Source of the DNA: Dokdonia sp. 4H-3-7-5
GTDB taxonomy: Bacteria > Bacteroidota > Bacteroidia > Flavobacteriales > Flavobacteriaceae
Assembly: GCF_000212355.1 (NCBI RefSeq)
Contig: NC_015496.1
Location: 3,256,001-3,320,000, forward strand
Length of the DNA: 64,000 nucleotides
Direction: 5' to 3'
Shown: in pieces, positions 35,255-44,266 of the stretch
How the letters are laid out: the number at the start of each line of letters is the position of its first letter
Numbering within the stretch: the stretch's first letter is position 1
Notes under the pieces: generated by a model
Seen by the model: the letters and a program-made list of their open reading frames with translations, nothing else
Told to the model about the DNA's origin: nothing
Database searches by the model: none
Program-made: the position numbers and the translations under genes

Positions 35255-36058
35255 CTAAAGTTTATAATGATTAAGAAGTAGTTTTTCATACCAAGTATCT
35301 GGCAGTATGCGCTTAAGCGCAATACTAAAACGCTGCATAAAGAATCCTACTCGATAATGCACTTTAGGGTTTTTTGACTCCATCACACGTTTAACCACTT
35401 TTGCCATGATTACGGTGTCCATTCCTTCATCTACATGCGCATCCATTAATGAAAGTGTATTCTTATAATTCTCTTTGTATGGCGAATTGTGAAGCACTGG
35501 TGCATGGTAACGGCCTGCAGCAATATTAGTAGCAAAGTCACCTGGAGCAACCGTAGTCATCTTTACATTAAACTCTTTAAGTTCCATGCGGTACGCCTCT
35601 GTAGTAATCCCAAGGGCTCCTTTGGTCGCAGAGTAAATACCTCTATAAGGTAATCCCATATACCCTGCTATTGAGGTTATATTAATTACCATGCCGCTGC
35701 GCTGTTTACGCATTGTGGGCAACACCGCCTTTATTACTTCTAATGCTCCAAAGTAATTAGTCTCAAATACTCTTTTAATTTCAGCATCTGGTGTTTCCTC
35801 TAGAGGACCTGTAATACCCATTCCAGCATTGTTAATCAGGTAGTCTAATCTCCCTTCCTTTTCTAATACAGACGTTACAGCAGCCGCAATAGTCGCTGGC
35901 TTTGTAACATCTAGTGCAACCATATGCACTCCTTTTTCTATATTATTTTTTGGGTTACGGCTCGTTCCATATACAGTATACGACTGGTTTACAAGATACT
36001 GAGCAATGGCTAAACCTATTCCTGAGGAAGCCCCAGTGATTAAAACTACTTTTGACAT
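35255..36058 (-). CDS. Short-chain dehydrogenase/reductase
   Basis: The 267-residue classical SDR has the NAD(P) glycine motif TGASSGIG (8-15), NNAGMG near 87-92, catalytic Ser in INITSIAG and Tyr/Lys in GIYSATKGAL. The Arg after the first beta strand (TSRNPKN) suggests NADP preference. The C-terminal tail (KRILPDTWYEKLLL) is hydrophobic and possibly membrane-associated, as in many retinol-dehydrogenase-like SDRs. The substrate is not predictable. Confidence 0.92.
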   Translation of the reverse strand: MSKVVLITGASSGIGLAIAQYLVNQSYTVYGTSRNPKNNIEKGVHMVALDVTKPATIAAAVTSVLEKEGRLDYLINNAGMGITGPLEETPDAEIKRVFETNYFGALEVIKAVLPTMRKQRSGMVINITSIAGYMGLPYRGIYSATKGALGITTEAYRMELKEFNVKMTTVAPGDFATNIAAGRYHAPVLHNSPYKENYKNTLSLMDAHVDEGMDTVIMAKVVKRVMESKNPKVHYRVGFFMQRFSIALKRILPDTWYEKLLLNHYKL

Positions 36059-36158
36059 AAATCTATTTAAAGGTGGTCAAAGATAAGAAGTTCGCTTATT
36101 GTTAATTAATACATGAGAGATTTTGTTAGTAGTATCTTTCTAAAGGGCAATTTGAGGG

Positions 36159-36180
36159 TTACGCTTTCGCGAAAGCATAA
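36159..36180. repeat. Palindrome copy, intergenic
   Basis: Extended form with TTA/TAA ends and one mismatch in the right arm (GCA for GCG), between the SDR gene and the thioredoxin-like gene. Confidence 0.8.
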
Positions 36181-36234
36181 AAAAAACGTCCAGCATATGC
36201 CAAACGTTCTATATATGATTGTAAGAGCTTGTAA

Positions 36235-36678
36235 CTATCTCGAACGTCTTGCTTTATTAAAAAATGCATAGTAAGGTGCTGTATCTCTTAGCATACTATA
36301 TCCTGAAACTTCATCCTTTCTTTTACCATTTGAATCTAGTAGCAATACAGTCGGAAAAGATTTGTCCTTATTATATTTATCTTGAAGCTTCATGTTTTTC
36401 TTCTTTTGTTCTGGAGAAATGATATCTTCTCTAAAAGGGATATCTACCTCAAGCAACACAAAGTCATCTGCTTGTTGTATAAATTTATCAGTCTCCCAGA
36501 GGTCTTTTTTAAGCATTTTACAAGGTCCGCACCAGTCGCTGCCTGTAAAGTACATGATAATGGGTTTTCCCTGGCGTTGCGCTATTTTTTTTGCTTTGTC
36601 AAAATCAGTATACCATTTAGCCTCTTGAGCTTGTAATGTTACTGTTGAAATGAATAATAAAAATGCTATATGTTTCAT
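36235..36678 (-). CDS. Exported thioredoxin-family protein
   Basis: The 147-residue protein has a signal peptide (MKHIAFLLFISTVTLQAQ) and a single thioredoxin-fold domain of the DUF255/thioredoxin_7 type: YTDFDKAKKIAQRQGKPIIMYFTGSDWCGPCKMLKKD, with redox pair CGPC, and cis-Pro segment KSFPTVLLLDSNGK. It probably reduces or protects periplasmic thiols. It is preceded by a separate gene 97 bp upstream, with no obvious operon partner. Confidence 0.88.
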   Translation of the reverse strand: MKHIAFLLFISTVTLQAQEAKWYTDFDKAKKIAQRQGKPIIMYFTGSDWCGPCKMLKKDLWETDKFIQQADDFVLLEVDIPFREDIISPEQKKKNMKLQDKYNKDKSFPTVLLLDSNGKRKDEVSGYSMLRDTAPYYAFFNKARRSR

Positions 36679-36774
36679 TGTACTACTATTAGGGCTACTG
36701 CAAAGTTATAAACTTTTAAAAAATAACAAGAATCTTGCCATAATATTGCACTAAACCCTGTATTCTATCGGAAG

Positions 36775-37407
36775 TTACAAATCAAGGACCGCATTGTCCA
36801 AAGATTTGCGCACCTTTTTCATAGTAGAAAACATATCATCTTCTGCTCTATAACCTATGGGCAATACCAAAACCGACTGTAAGCCTATCTCAGTAAGGCC
36901 TAAAAACTTATCGTAACCCTCAGGTGTAAAACCCTCCATAGGACACGCATCTACTTCTTCAATCGCACAAACGGTGAGCAAATTACCCATTGCGAGATAA
37001 GCTTGTTTTGAAGCCCATAAGTCATTTTCTGCATTTGTAGCTTTTTTAAAGTGATCAAGAAGATAATTCTTAAATGGTTTAATAATTTCCTCTGGTGTAT
37101 TTCTTATTTCTTTTACGTTATCAAAATAACTTTCTACATAATGCTCATCTACCTGCTTTTCAATACAGAAAATTAGCACATGTGAAGCATCTGCTACTTG
37201 TCGCTGGTTCATTGACAAAGGAACGAGAGCTTCTTGTTTCTCTTTATTACTTACTACAACTAATCGCACGGGCTGTAAGCCAAAGCTTGTAGCAGTAAGG
37301 TTAAAGGCGTTTTTGATTATTTCTATTTTTGAATCTGGTAGCATGCGTGTATTGTCAAACTTTTTAGTCGCATATCTCCATTTTAAAGCTTCTATTACTT
37401 GTGGCAT
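36775..37407 (-). CDS. NAD(P)H-dependent nitroreductase-family oxidoreductase
   Basis: The 210-residue FMN enzyme of the NfsB-like group has the start VIEALKWRYATKKFDNTRMLPDS with the FMN-phosphate RYATKKFD motif, then TATSFGLQPVRLVVV, and the C-terminal VDACPMEGFTPEGYDKFLGL and VLVLPIGYRAEDDM, giving the family's usual length. It reduces quinones, nitro compounds or similar acceptors. An upstream in-frame start at 37458 adds a non-conserved leader; the ATG at 37405-37407 is preferred. It is divergent from the thioesterase gene. Confidence 0.9.
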   Translation of the reverse strand: MPQVIEALKWRYATKKFDNTRMLPDSKIEIIKNAFNLTATSFGLQPVRLVVVSNKEKQEALVPLSMNQRQVADASHVLIFCIEKQVDEHYVESYFDNVKEIRNTPEEIIKPFKNYLLDHFKKATNAENDLWASKQAYLAMGNLLTVCAIEEVDACPMEGFTPEGYDKFLGLTEIGLQSVLVLPIGYRAEDDMFSTMKKVRKSLDNAVLDL

Positions 37408-37497
37408 CTGTTCTATTTTAAGACCTTGCAAAGATACACTTAGAAGTAAGCACTGCATCTTTTTTGTCTATTAAATATGCAAAATGGTTAAACAATT

Positions 37498-37893
37498 ATG
37501 ATTACTCTCAAAGAACGCATTGAAATCTCAGAAACTCGCATCTTTAAAGCGGTCTTTCCCAACACCACAAATCACTATGACACTCTTTTTGGTGGGACTG
37601 CAATGCATATGATGGATGAAGCAGCTTTTATATGCGCCACACGCTTTAGCCGAAAAAAAGTGGTTACCATTTCTACCAGTCAAATAGACTTTACTAAAGC
37701 CATTCCTCAAGGAACTATTGTAGAATTAATAGCTCGTATAGAGAAAGTGGGCAATACAAGTTGTGTGGTACGCGTTGAGATTTACAAAGAAGATATGTAC
37801 AATTATGATCGTGAGCTAGCCGTAGCTGGAACATTTACTTTTGTAGCTATCAATGATAAAAAGAAACCTATTAAAATCATAGATAACGTCTAG
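37498..37893 (+). CDS. Acyl-CoA thioesterase, hotdog fold
   Basis: The 131-residue thioesterase of the YciA/BACH type contains AVFPNTTNHYDTLFGGTAMHMMDEAAFICATRF, including the NHYDTLFGG catalytic segment with a conserved Asn/Asp and the long hotdog helix, then VVTISTSQIDFTKAIPQG. It hydrolyses acyl-CoA and functions as an oligomer. The stop TAG (37891-37893) shares one base with the GTG start of the next gene, so translation is coupled. Confidence 0.9.
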   Translation: MITLKERIEISETRIFKAVFPNTTNHYDTLFGGTAMHMMDEAAFICATRFSRKKVVTISTSQIDFTKAIPQGTIVELIARIEKVGNTSCVVRVEIYKEDMYNYDRELAVAGTFTFVAINDKKKPIKIIDNV

Positions 37894-38561
37894 TGCTTAA
37901 ACATTTTAAAAAAATAATTGCCGTCACTCTCGTTGGGATAATCCTTCTTATTTGTGGAGTTTATGCGCTTTCTTACCATGTTGAAGAAAGTACAAAAAGC
38001 CAAACTTTTACAAATATTTCGCAGGTTCCAAAAGCTTATACTGTAATTGTCTTAGGCGCTAGTGTACGAGCAAACGGTAATCTATCTACAATGCTCGAAG
38101 ATCGTGTATCAAGCGCCCTCAGCCTATATAAAGAAGGTAAAGTTAAGCGTTTTTTACTCTCGGGAGATAATGGCACTGCATCCTATAACGAGCCAAAGGC
38201 AATGAAAGCATATCTCATGGATAAAGGTGTTCCAGAAGATGATATCTTTCTAGATTATGCTGGTTTTGACACCTACGACAGTATGTATAGAGCCAGCTCT
38301 GTATTTAATGTAAAGGAGGCTGTAGTGGTTACTCAAGAGTTTCACTTGCCACGAGCACTGTATATTGCAAATCAACTTGGCCTTACCTATTACGGCTTTG
38401 TGGGAGACCAGCGAACTTACCAACGGGAAAGCGCAAATAAACGCAGAGAATTACTAGCAAATGTAAAAGCTTTTCTGGAGTTGACTATTAATAAAGAACC
38501 TACGTACTTAGGTGCAAAAATCCCAATTGATGGACCGCCACAGTCAAGCTATCCTCAATAA
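37893..38561 (+). CDS. SanA/YdcF-family (DUF218) envelope protein
   Basis: The 222-residue protein has one N-terminal membrane helix (IIAVTLVGIILLICGVYAL) and a DUF218 domain: YTVIVLGASVRANGNLSTMLEDRVSSALSLYKEGKVKRFLLSGDNG, then YNEPKAMKAYLMDKGVP and VVTQEFHLPRALYIA, the SanA-type pattern. SanA relatives affect envelope barrier function (vancomycin exclusion in E. coli). It is translationally coupled to the thioesterase gene through a GTG start. Confidence 0.88.
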   Translation: MLKHFKKIIAVTLVGIILLICGVYALSYHVEESTKSQTFTNISQVPKAYTVIVLGASVRANGNLSTMLEDRVSSALSLYKEGKVKRFLLSGDNGTASYNEPKAMKAYLMDKGVPEDDIFLDYAGFDTYDSMYRASSVFNVKEAVVVTQEFHLPRALYIANQLGLTYYGFVGDQRTYQRESANKRRELLANVKAFLELTINKEPTYLGAKIPIDGPPQSSYPQ

Positions 38562-38617
38562 ATAATTTTTAAGGAATTCAAAAACTACAGTACATTTACT
38601 TTTTAAAACAAACCACT

Positions 38618-39355
38618 TTGTTCGCTATACTTAAAAAAGAAATATCCTCATTTTTCTCCTCGGCAATTGGGTATCTGGTTATTGGGTTATTTCTCGTAGT
38701 TACCGGTTTATTTCTATGGGTTTTTCAAGGGCCTTTTAATATCACAGAGACTGGATTTGCAGATCTCGCACCGTTCTTCCAGATTGCACCTTGGATATTT
38801 ATATTTCTTATTCCTGCTATAACCATGCGCAGTTTTAGTGAAGAACAAAAAGTAGGCACCTTAGAACTTCTACTCACAAAACCTATCTCTAAACTCCAGT
38901 TAACACTAGGAAAATTTTTAGGAGCATTTGCTCTTATCATACTTGCTATCATACCCACACTTATTTATGTAATCGCTATTTACCAACTGGGTAATCCCGT
39001 GGGAAACCTTGATGTAGGAGTAACCATAGGCAGTTATATAGGACTAATGCTTCTAGCTGCAACATTTACGGCAATAGGCATATTTGCCTCAAGCCTTACA
39101 GATAATCAAATCATAGCTTTTATAATCGCCGTGTTCTTAAGCTTCTTTTTATATTTTGGACTTGCAGGCATAGCAGCATTTAGTACCACAAGCAGCGTGA
39201 GAGATTTCATAAATTTAATGGGTTTACAATCGCATTATACTAGCATAAGCCGCGGTGTGGTTGATACTAGAGATCTCATTTACTTTATTAGTGTAACCGC
39301 ATTCTTTATCATTATTACGATGATGAGATTGCATAAAAGGAGTACACTTTCGTGA
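38618..39355 (+). CDS. gldF: Gliding motility ABC transporter permease GldF
   Basis: The 245-residue permease has six hydrophobic segments. The N terminus MFAILKKEISSFFSSAIGYLVIG and the ABC-2 segment RSFSEEQKVGTLELLLTKPIS are typical GldF. It starts with TTG, which gives the conserved N terminus. With GldG and the ATPase GldA (not in this window) it forms a transporter required for gliding in Flavobacterium. It overlaps gldG by 4 nt (GTGA). Confidence 0.95.
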   Translation: MFAILKKEISSFFSSAIGYLVIGLFLVVTGLFLWVFQGPFNITETGFADLAPFFQIAPWIFIFLIPAITMRSFSEEQKVGTLELLLTKPISKLQLTLGKFLGAFALIILAIIPTLIYVIAIYQLGNPVGNLDVGVTIGSYIGLMLLAATFTAIGIFASSLTDNQIIAFIIAVFLSFFLYFGLAGIAAFSTTSSVRDFINLMGLQSHYTSISRGVVDTRDLIYFISVTAFFIIITMMRLHKRSTLS

Positions 39356-41046
39356 AAAATATAAAATACATACTATCGCTCCTGCTTGTAATCATAGGCC
39401 TATTTATAATTAACATTATAGGTTCGCTAGTTCACAAACGCTATGACCTTACGCAAGATCAACGCTACAGTTTAAGTGATCCTACGCTTGATTTATTAGA
39501 TCAATTAGACAGTCCGTTGATTATTGATGTTTTTCTAGAAGGTAATTTTCCCGCGGAGTTTAAAAAACTACAAAACGAAACGCGCTATCTGCTAGAGGAA
39601 ATGCAAGCCTATAATGATAACATTAGGTTCGAATTTTCAAACCCAGTAGAAGATGGAGAAAATGTAGCCGAAGTTGCTGGACAATTCAATGAATTTGGGA
39701 TGACTACCATCCCTCTCAAAGTAAAAGAAAACGGAAAGGAGACCACGCAAACTATTTTTCCGTGGGCTACTATAAATTTTAATGACAAAGCAGTACCGGT
39801 AGGACTTGTAAAGAATGTAGTAGGTGCTTCTCCTGAGCAACTCGTATACGCTTCTATACAAAACCTTGAATACGTTTTTGCCGAAAGTTTACACAGCACA
39901 TTAAATGCAAAGTCTAAGCGTATTGCAGTTTTAAGAGATAATGGCGAGCTACCAGATGCAAACATTGCAGATATGTTTCGTAAACTAGGTGACACCTATA
40001 ATATCGCTCCTTTCCCATTAGAATTTGCAAACCAAGATCCAGAAAAGGCACTCAAAGCTTTACAAAACACCTTTGATCTAGTAGTTATTGCAAAGCCTAC
40101 AAAAGCATTTACAGACAAGCAGAAGTATGTGATTGATCAATATATCATGAATGGTGGTAACAGCCTTTGGATGCTAGATGCTGTAGCCATGGAAGATGAT
40201 AGTCTTCGCAATGATCAAGGTAAAACTATTGCTTTCCCTAGAGATATTAATCTAGATGACCAACTGTTTAAATATGGAATTAGAGTAGACCCATCCTTAG
40301 TAGTAGACCTCTACTCTGCCCCGCTTAGTGTTGCCTCTGGTGATGGCAGTGATGCTCAGTACATACAGCTACCATGGTTGTATAGACCACAAGTACCCAG
40401 TATGAATACGCATCCCATTAATACTAATATTGAAAAACCTGTTCTTTTCAATTATGCAAATCCTATCACTTTATTAGACAACAATAGAGGCGTAAATAAA
40501 ACGGTTTTATTGCAATCTAGTATTTATACTAAAATAGAAAGTACGCCACGAGAAATCTCTCTCGGTCAGGTAGATATTGAACCTATAGAAAGTGATTTTC
40601 AAAATGGGCAACAACCACTGGCCGTTTTGCTAGAAGGATCGTTTAATTCGGCTTTTACTAATAGAGTATTACCAGATGGAAGTGATAAAAGTAATTTTCG
40701 CGAAAGCGCACAAAAAAATCCTAAGCTTATACTCATAGCCGATGGTGATATAATCTCAAATAGTCTTGATGCACGCGGGCAACCACTAGAATTAGGATTT
40801 GATTATTACACAAGAACCAGCTATGGAAATAAAGAGTTTTTGCTCAATGCGATTAACTATCTCCTTGATGACACTGGGCTTATTAACATACGTAGTAAAG
40901 AAATTGCACTTCCTTTTCTTGATATAAAAAAGGCAGCACGAAGTATGAGCACGTGGCAGGTCTTGACTATTGGGCTTCCGCTGGCTATTTTGCTTATCTT
41001 TGGACTCATCTACAACGCAATTAGGAAGCGCCGTTACGCGCGCTAG
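39352..41046 (+). CDS. gldG: Gliding motility protein GldG
   Basis: The 564-residue protein has an N-terminal membrane helix (about 5-27), a large periplasmic domain beginning VHKRYDLTQDQRYSLSDPTLDLLDQLDSPLIIDVFLEG (the ABC-type_uncharacterised GldG domain), and a C-terminal helix (about 535-555) followed by basic IRKRRYAR. It partners GldF and uses a GTG start inside the gldF stop. A palindrome copy encodes SNFRESAQK in the periplasmic domain. Confidence 0.95.
   Translation: MKNIKYILSLLLVIIGLFIINIIGSLVHKRYDLTQDQRYSLSDPTLDLLDQLDSPLIIDVFLEGNFPAEFKKLQNETRYLLEEMQAYNDNIRFEFSNPVEDGENVAEVAGQFNEFGMTTIPLKVKENGKETTQTIFPWATINFNDKAVPVGLVKNVVGASPEQLVYASIQNLEYVFAESLHSTLNAKSKRIAVLRDNGELPDANIADMFRKLGDTYNIAPFPLEFANQDPEKALKALQNTFDLVVIAKPTKAFTDKQKYVIDQYIMNGGNSLWMLDAVAMEDDSLRNDQGKTIAFPRDINLDDQLFKYGIRVDPSLVVDLYSAPLSVASGDGSDAQYIQLPWLYRPQVPSMNTHPINTNIEKPVLFNYANPITLLDNNRGVNKTVLLQSSIYTKIESTPREISLGQVDIEPIESDFQNGQQPLAVLLEGSFNSAFTNRVLPDGSDKSNFRESAQKNPKLILIADGDIISNSLDARGQPLELGFDYYTRTSYGNKEFLLNAINYLLDDTGLINIRSKEIALPFLDIKKAARSMSTWQVLTIGLPLAILLIFGLIYNAIRKRRYAR
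40695..40708. repeat. Palindrome copy inside gldG
   Basis: TTTTCGCGAAAGCG, with a degenerate left arm. It is read as Phe-Arg-Glu-Ser. Confidence 0.75.
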
Positions 41047-41085
41047 ATGTTGATAAGTTAATTATAAAAGCCGTCGCATTTAAAA

Positions 41086-41093
41086 TATATTTG
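41086..41093 (+). promoter_or_regulatory. Candidate -7 element of dnaN
   Basis: TATATTTG, 71 bp upstream of the dnaN start. No -33 box at the standard distance. Confidence 0.5.
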
Positions 41094-41164
41094 TAAGTAG
41101 TGAGTGAGGCATAAATAGCGTCACTTTTGATACCATTTTATTGTATTGCAAAACCTAACTTTCT

Positions 41165-42283
41165 ATGAAATTTATAGTCTCTAGTACATACCTCCTTAAA
41201 CAATTACAAGTATTGGGTGGTGTGATAAATAATAGTAACACCCTACCTATACTCGATAATTTCCTTTTTGAACTAGATGGAAATACACTAACAGTTTCTG
41301 CATCAGATCTAGAAACTACCATGACATCAAAGTTAGATGTTGAGTCTAGTGATAATGGTGCGATTGCGTTACCAGCTCGTTTACTTCTTGATACGCTTAA
41401 GACGTTTCCAGAGCAACCACTTACGTTTACACAGCACGAGAATAATACCGTAGAGATAAGCTCAAACCATGGTAAATATGCACTAGCATATGCAGATGGA
41501 GCAGAGTTTCCTAATGCAGTATCGCTAGAAGATCCTAGTGTTGTAAAAATACCTGGAAGTGTACTAGCTACAGCAATAAGCAATACAATTTTTGCTACAG
41601 GAAATGATGATTTACGCCCAGTAATGAGTGGTGTATTTTTTCAGTTTGGTACAGATGGACTAACCTTTGTAGCAACAGATGCTCACAAGCTTGTAAAGTA
41701 TGGCCGCACAGATGTGGTAGCTTCTCAAGCAGCAGAGTTTATCATGCCTAAGAAACCACTTAACTTACTTAAGGGAATACTTTCTACTTCTGATGATGAA
41801 ATCGCCGTAGAATACAACGAGAGTAATGCAAAATTTTCATTTGACAATGTAGAACTTGTATGTCGTCTTATTGATGGTAAATACCCTAACTATGAAGCGG
41901 TAATCCCAAAAGAGAATCCAAATAGATTAACAATTGATCGTAATCAGTTTTTAAATTCTGTACGTCGTGTTTCTATTTTCTCTAATAAGACTACACACCA
42001 GATTCGTTTGAAAATCGCTGGAGCAGAGCTTAATATTTCGGCAGAAGATATTGATTACAGTAATAAAGCAGAAGAGCGTCTTACTTGTGATTATCAAGGT
42101 GATGATATGCAAATAGGCTTCAACTCTCGTTTCTTAACAGAGATGCTTAATAATATGAATGCAAATGATGTTTCACTAGAAATGTCACTACCTAATAGAG
42201 CAGGTATCCTTACTCCAGTTGATGGACTAGATGAAGGAGAGCAAGTAACAATGCTTGTAATGCCGGTTATGCTTAACAACTAA
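41165..42283 (+). CDS. dnaN: DNA polymerase III beta subunit (sliding clamp)
   Basis: The 372-residue protein has the three-domain clamp fold and family length. Landmarks are SSTYLLKQLQVLGGVINNSNTLPILDNFL (domain 1), RPVMSGVFFQF and ATDAHKLVKYGR (domain 2), CRLIDGKYPNYEAVIP, and the C-terminal LVMPVML, which forms the partner-binding pocket edge (usual MPMR/L). It forms a ring dimer that tethers the polymerase. It is distant from dnaA here, unlike the classic dnaA-dnaN order. Ends in a strong terminator. Confidence 0.97.
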   Translation: MKFIVSSTYLLKQLQVLGGVINNSNTLPILDNFLFELDGNTLTVSASDLETTMTSKLDVESSDNGAIALPARLLLDTLKTFPEQPLTFTQHENNTVEISSNHGKYALAYADGAEFPNAVSLEDPSVVKIPGSVLATAISNTIFATGNDDLRPVMSGVFFQFGTDGLTFVATDAHKLVKYGRTDVVASQAAEFIMPKKPLNLLKGILSTSDDEIAVEYNESNAKFSFDNVELVCRLIDGKYPNYEAVIPKENPNRLTIDRNQFLNSVRRVSIFSNKTTHQIRLKIAGAELNISAEDIDYSNKAEERLTCDYQGDDMQIGFNSRFLTEMLNNMNANDVSLEMSLPNRAGILTPVDGLDEGEQVTMLVMPVMLNN

Positions 42284-42304
42284 GATTTAAAGTCTTTTAC
42301 AATG

Positions 42305-42340
42305 AAAAGGTCATTCTGTAACTAGAATGACCTTTTTTTT
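42305..42340 (+). terminator. Intrinsic terminator of dnaN
   Basis: Arms 42305-42317 and 42324-42336 (AAAAGGTCATTCT) pair over 13 bp around a 6-nt loop and end in a T-run. Confidence 0.93.
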
Positions 42341-42381
42341 TGCATTTCTTTAATCTCTTCAAAAAGTGTTTGAGCAATTAG

Positions 42382-42395
42382 GCTTTCGCGAAAGC
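42382..42395. repeat. Palindrome copy, intergenic
   Basis: GCTTTCGCGAAAGC followed by an A-run, between dnaN and the M28 peptidase gene. Confidence 0.8.
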
Positions 42396-42475
42396 AAAAA
42401 AAACTTCAAACGAATCTCACATATTTTTATTCAGTTGAAATCAGTACTTTTAGCATAATAAACAATACCTCATAA

Positions 42476-43549
42476 ATGAAAAAATATATTGCCCTGATGG
42501 GACTGGGACTTATTGCCCTTTCTTGTAACGAATCAAAAAAAATAGTAGCTCCTGCTGCTCCATCTGAACCTGTACTTATAGATGTTACCTCACTTGAAAG
42601 CAATGAGAATGATGTACGTAAGTATACCAATACTATAACTGCAAATGAGCTTCAAGACATGCTCTACGTATTTGCAGGAGATGATTTTGAGGGACGTAAT
42701 ACTGGAGATCCAGGACAAAAGAAAGCAGCTGCATACCTCGTAAACTATTATAAGCAACTAGAAGTGGCTCCGGGAAATAATGGAGATTATTACCAGATTG
42801 TACCTAAAACATTTTTTAGAAAAGGAAGCGAATTAAATGACTCAGAAAACGTGCTAGCTTTTATAGAAGGTTCAGAGAAGCCTGAGGAAGTACTTGTACT
42901 CTCTGCACACCTAGATCACGTAGGAATGGACTCCAAAGGTAATGTCTTTAACGGAGCAGATGATGATGGATCTGGTACTGTAGCTTTACTAGAAATCGCA
43001 GAAGCTTTTAAACAAGCTGTAAAAGACGGAAAAGGACCAAAGCGCTCTATCCTCTTTTTACACGTTACAGGAGAAGAGAAAGGCTTATACGGGTCTAGAT
43101 ATTACTCAGAAAATCCTGTATACCCGCTAGCAAACACTATTGCAGACCTCAATATCGATATGATAGGACGTAATGATGATGCACACTTAGAGGACAACAA
43201 CTACGTTTATTTAATAGGATCAGATAAATTAAGTACAGATTTACACAATGTATCTTCTGCTGTAAATGCTAAGTATTTTGATATCAATCTAGATTACCGT
43301 TATAATGTAGAAAATGAGCCTAACCGTTTTTACTACCGCTCAGATCACTACAACTTTGCAAAGAAGAATGTGCCTATAATTTTTTACTTTAATGGAACAC
43401 ATGAAGATTATCACAAAATAGGTGATACACCAGATAAGATTAACTACCCTTTACTTGAAAAGCGCACAAAACTTGTCTTTGCAACTGCTTGGGAACTTGC
43501 AAATCGTAAGGATAGACCTGTGGTAGACAAAGCAGAGAAAGAAGAATAA
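42476..43549 (+). CDS. M28-family zinc peptidase lipoprotein
   Basis: The 357-residue protein has a lipobox ALSC (about Cys17) and a short linker, then a di-zinc aminopeptidase domain: LSAHLDHVG with first ligand His, GADDDGSGTVALLEIAEA with bridging Asp, HVTGEEKGLYGS with catalytic Glu pair, NIDMIGRND with Asp ligand, and a late His in YRSDHYNFAKKNVP. It cleaves N-terminal residues in the periplasm or at the outer surface. Confidence 0.93.
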   Translation: MKKYIALMGLGLIALSCNESKKIVAPAAPSEPVLIDVTSLESNENDVRKYTNTITANELQDMLYVFAGDDFEGRNTGDPGQKKAAAYLVNYYKQLEVAPGNNGDYYQIVPKTFFRKGSELNDSENVLAFIEGSEKPEEVLVLSAHLDHVGMDSKGNVFNGADDDGSGTVALLEIAEAFKQAVKDGKGPKRSILFLHVTGEEKGLYGSRYYSENPVYPLANTIADLNIDMIGRNDDAHLEDNNYVYLIGSDKLSTDLHNVSSAVNAKYFDINLDYRYNVENEPNRFYYRSDHYNFAKKNVPIIFYFNGTHEDYHKIGDTPDKINYPLLEKRTKLVFATAWELANRKDRPVVDKAEKEE

Positions 43550-43610
43550 ATTATTTTTAAAATTATTATGTGTTTTATTTAAGTAAATTCACCTAATAAT
43601 CAACACTTTG

Positions 43611-43643
43611 AAAAAGGAGTGAAAAATTTCACTCCTTTTTTTA
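43611..43643 (+). terminator. Intrinsic terminator after the M28 gene
   Basis: Arms 43611-43624 and 43627-43640 (AAAAAGGAGTGAAA) pair perfectly with a minimal loop and end in T. Confidence 0.88.
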
Positions 43644-43653
43644 TTAGAAAATG

Positions 43654-43683
43654 TTGCACATCTTCTAATATTAATTATCTTTG
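43654..43683 (+). promoter_or_regulatory. Promoter of tRNA-His
   Basis: TTG (43654-43656), a 19-nt spacer, then TATCTTTG (43676-43683). The mature tRNA begins 17 nt downstream. Confidence 0.75.
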
Positions 43684-43700
43684 CACTCGCAATTAAAATG

Positions 43701-43774
43701 GTGGTTGTAGCTCAGTTGGTTAGAGCGCTGGTTTGTGGTACCAGAGGTCGCCGGTTCGAACCCGGTCTTCCACC
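43701..43774 (+). tRNA. tRNA-His (anticodon GTG)
   Basis: Cloverleaf read directly: acceptor GTGGTTG (43701-43707), D-stem GCTC/GAGC, anticodon stem CTGGT/ACCAG with loop TTGTGGT (anticodon GTG 43735-43737), T-stem GCCGG/CCGGT with loop TTCGAAC, acceptor 3' CTTCCAC, discriminator C 43774. A G at 43700 opposite the discriminator C is the His-specific G-1. CCA is not encoded. Acceptor positions 5-68 and 6-67 are both U-U in this reading, leaving five canonical pairs. Confidence 0.92.
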
Positions 43775-43781
43775 CTTATTC

Positions 43782-43812
43782 AAGTCTTCAGAGAAATCTG
43801 AAGACTTTTTTT
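43782..43812 (+). terminator. Intrinsic terminator of tRNA-His
   Basis: Arms 43782-43792 and 43797-43807 (AAGTCTTCAGA) pair over 11 bp around GAAA, followed by a T-run. Confidence 0.9.
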
Positions 43813-43859
43813 ATGCTTATATGTGAGCGACTCATCACTTAGCTGAAAGCAATAAGCAC

Positions 43860-43887
43860 AAAAAAACCACCCTTAGGTGGCTTTTTT
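43860..43887. terminator. Terminator of the bshB1 operon (minus strand)
   Basis: CCACC (43867-43871) pairs with GGTGG (43876-43880), flanked by A-run and T-run. Works on the minus strand for the gene ending at 43909, possibly both ways. Confidence 0.75.
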
Positions 43888-43908
43888 ATAACTCAGAATA
43901 TTTATTCC

Positions 43909-44265
43909 CTAGTTGCTTAATGTGATCTTATTTACTCCATATACTCTTAAGTATTGCTTTGTGGTAGTGTCTGGGGTAACAACTCTCATCTCGTCATTTG
44001 ATTTAATAGGATAAATGGTCATGGTGTAAGCATTTTGCTCTCTAAACGTTAACTTTTTATCAACTATGTTGTCACCTTTCACATCATACTTCATAAGCAG
44101 TTGTGATGGTAACTTCTTAAGGGTATCTAAGCCAGATACATTTGATGCGTAATTGAAAGATATCGAATTAGGGACACTCTCTAAACGAAACGAAGACGTT
44201 TGTCCTATCGCAACCACTCCGCACATTAAAAAACAAATAGTTAAAATTCGCTGTATCATCTCCAT
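43909..44265 (-). CDS. Small exported protein of unknown function
   Basis: The 118-residue protein has a signal peptide (MEMIQRILTICFLMCGVVAIGQ; the second Met, MIQ, is an alternative start) and a predicted beta-rich mature part (FRLESVPNSISFNYASN...). It starts one base after the bshB1 stop codon, so it is co-translated with it. Nothing in it suggests a thiol role (no Cys in the mature part). Not recognised. Confidence 0.68.
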   Translation of the reverse strand: MEMIQRILTICFLMCGVVAIGQTSSFRLESVPNSISFNYASNVSGLDTLKKLPSQLLMKYDVKGDNIVDKKLTFREQNAYTMTIYPIKSNDEMRVVTPDTTTKQYLRVYGVNKITLSN

Positions 44266-44266
44266 T

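Noticed and set aside
41155-41583. Minus-strand 142-codon frame over dnaN
   Set aside because: It lies entirely on the opposite strand of a clear clamp gene; its composition is that of a shadow frame.
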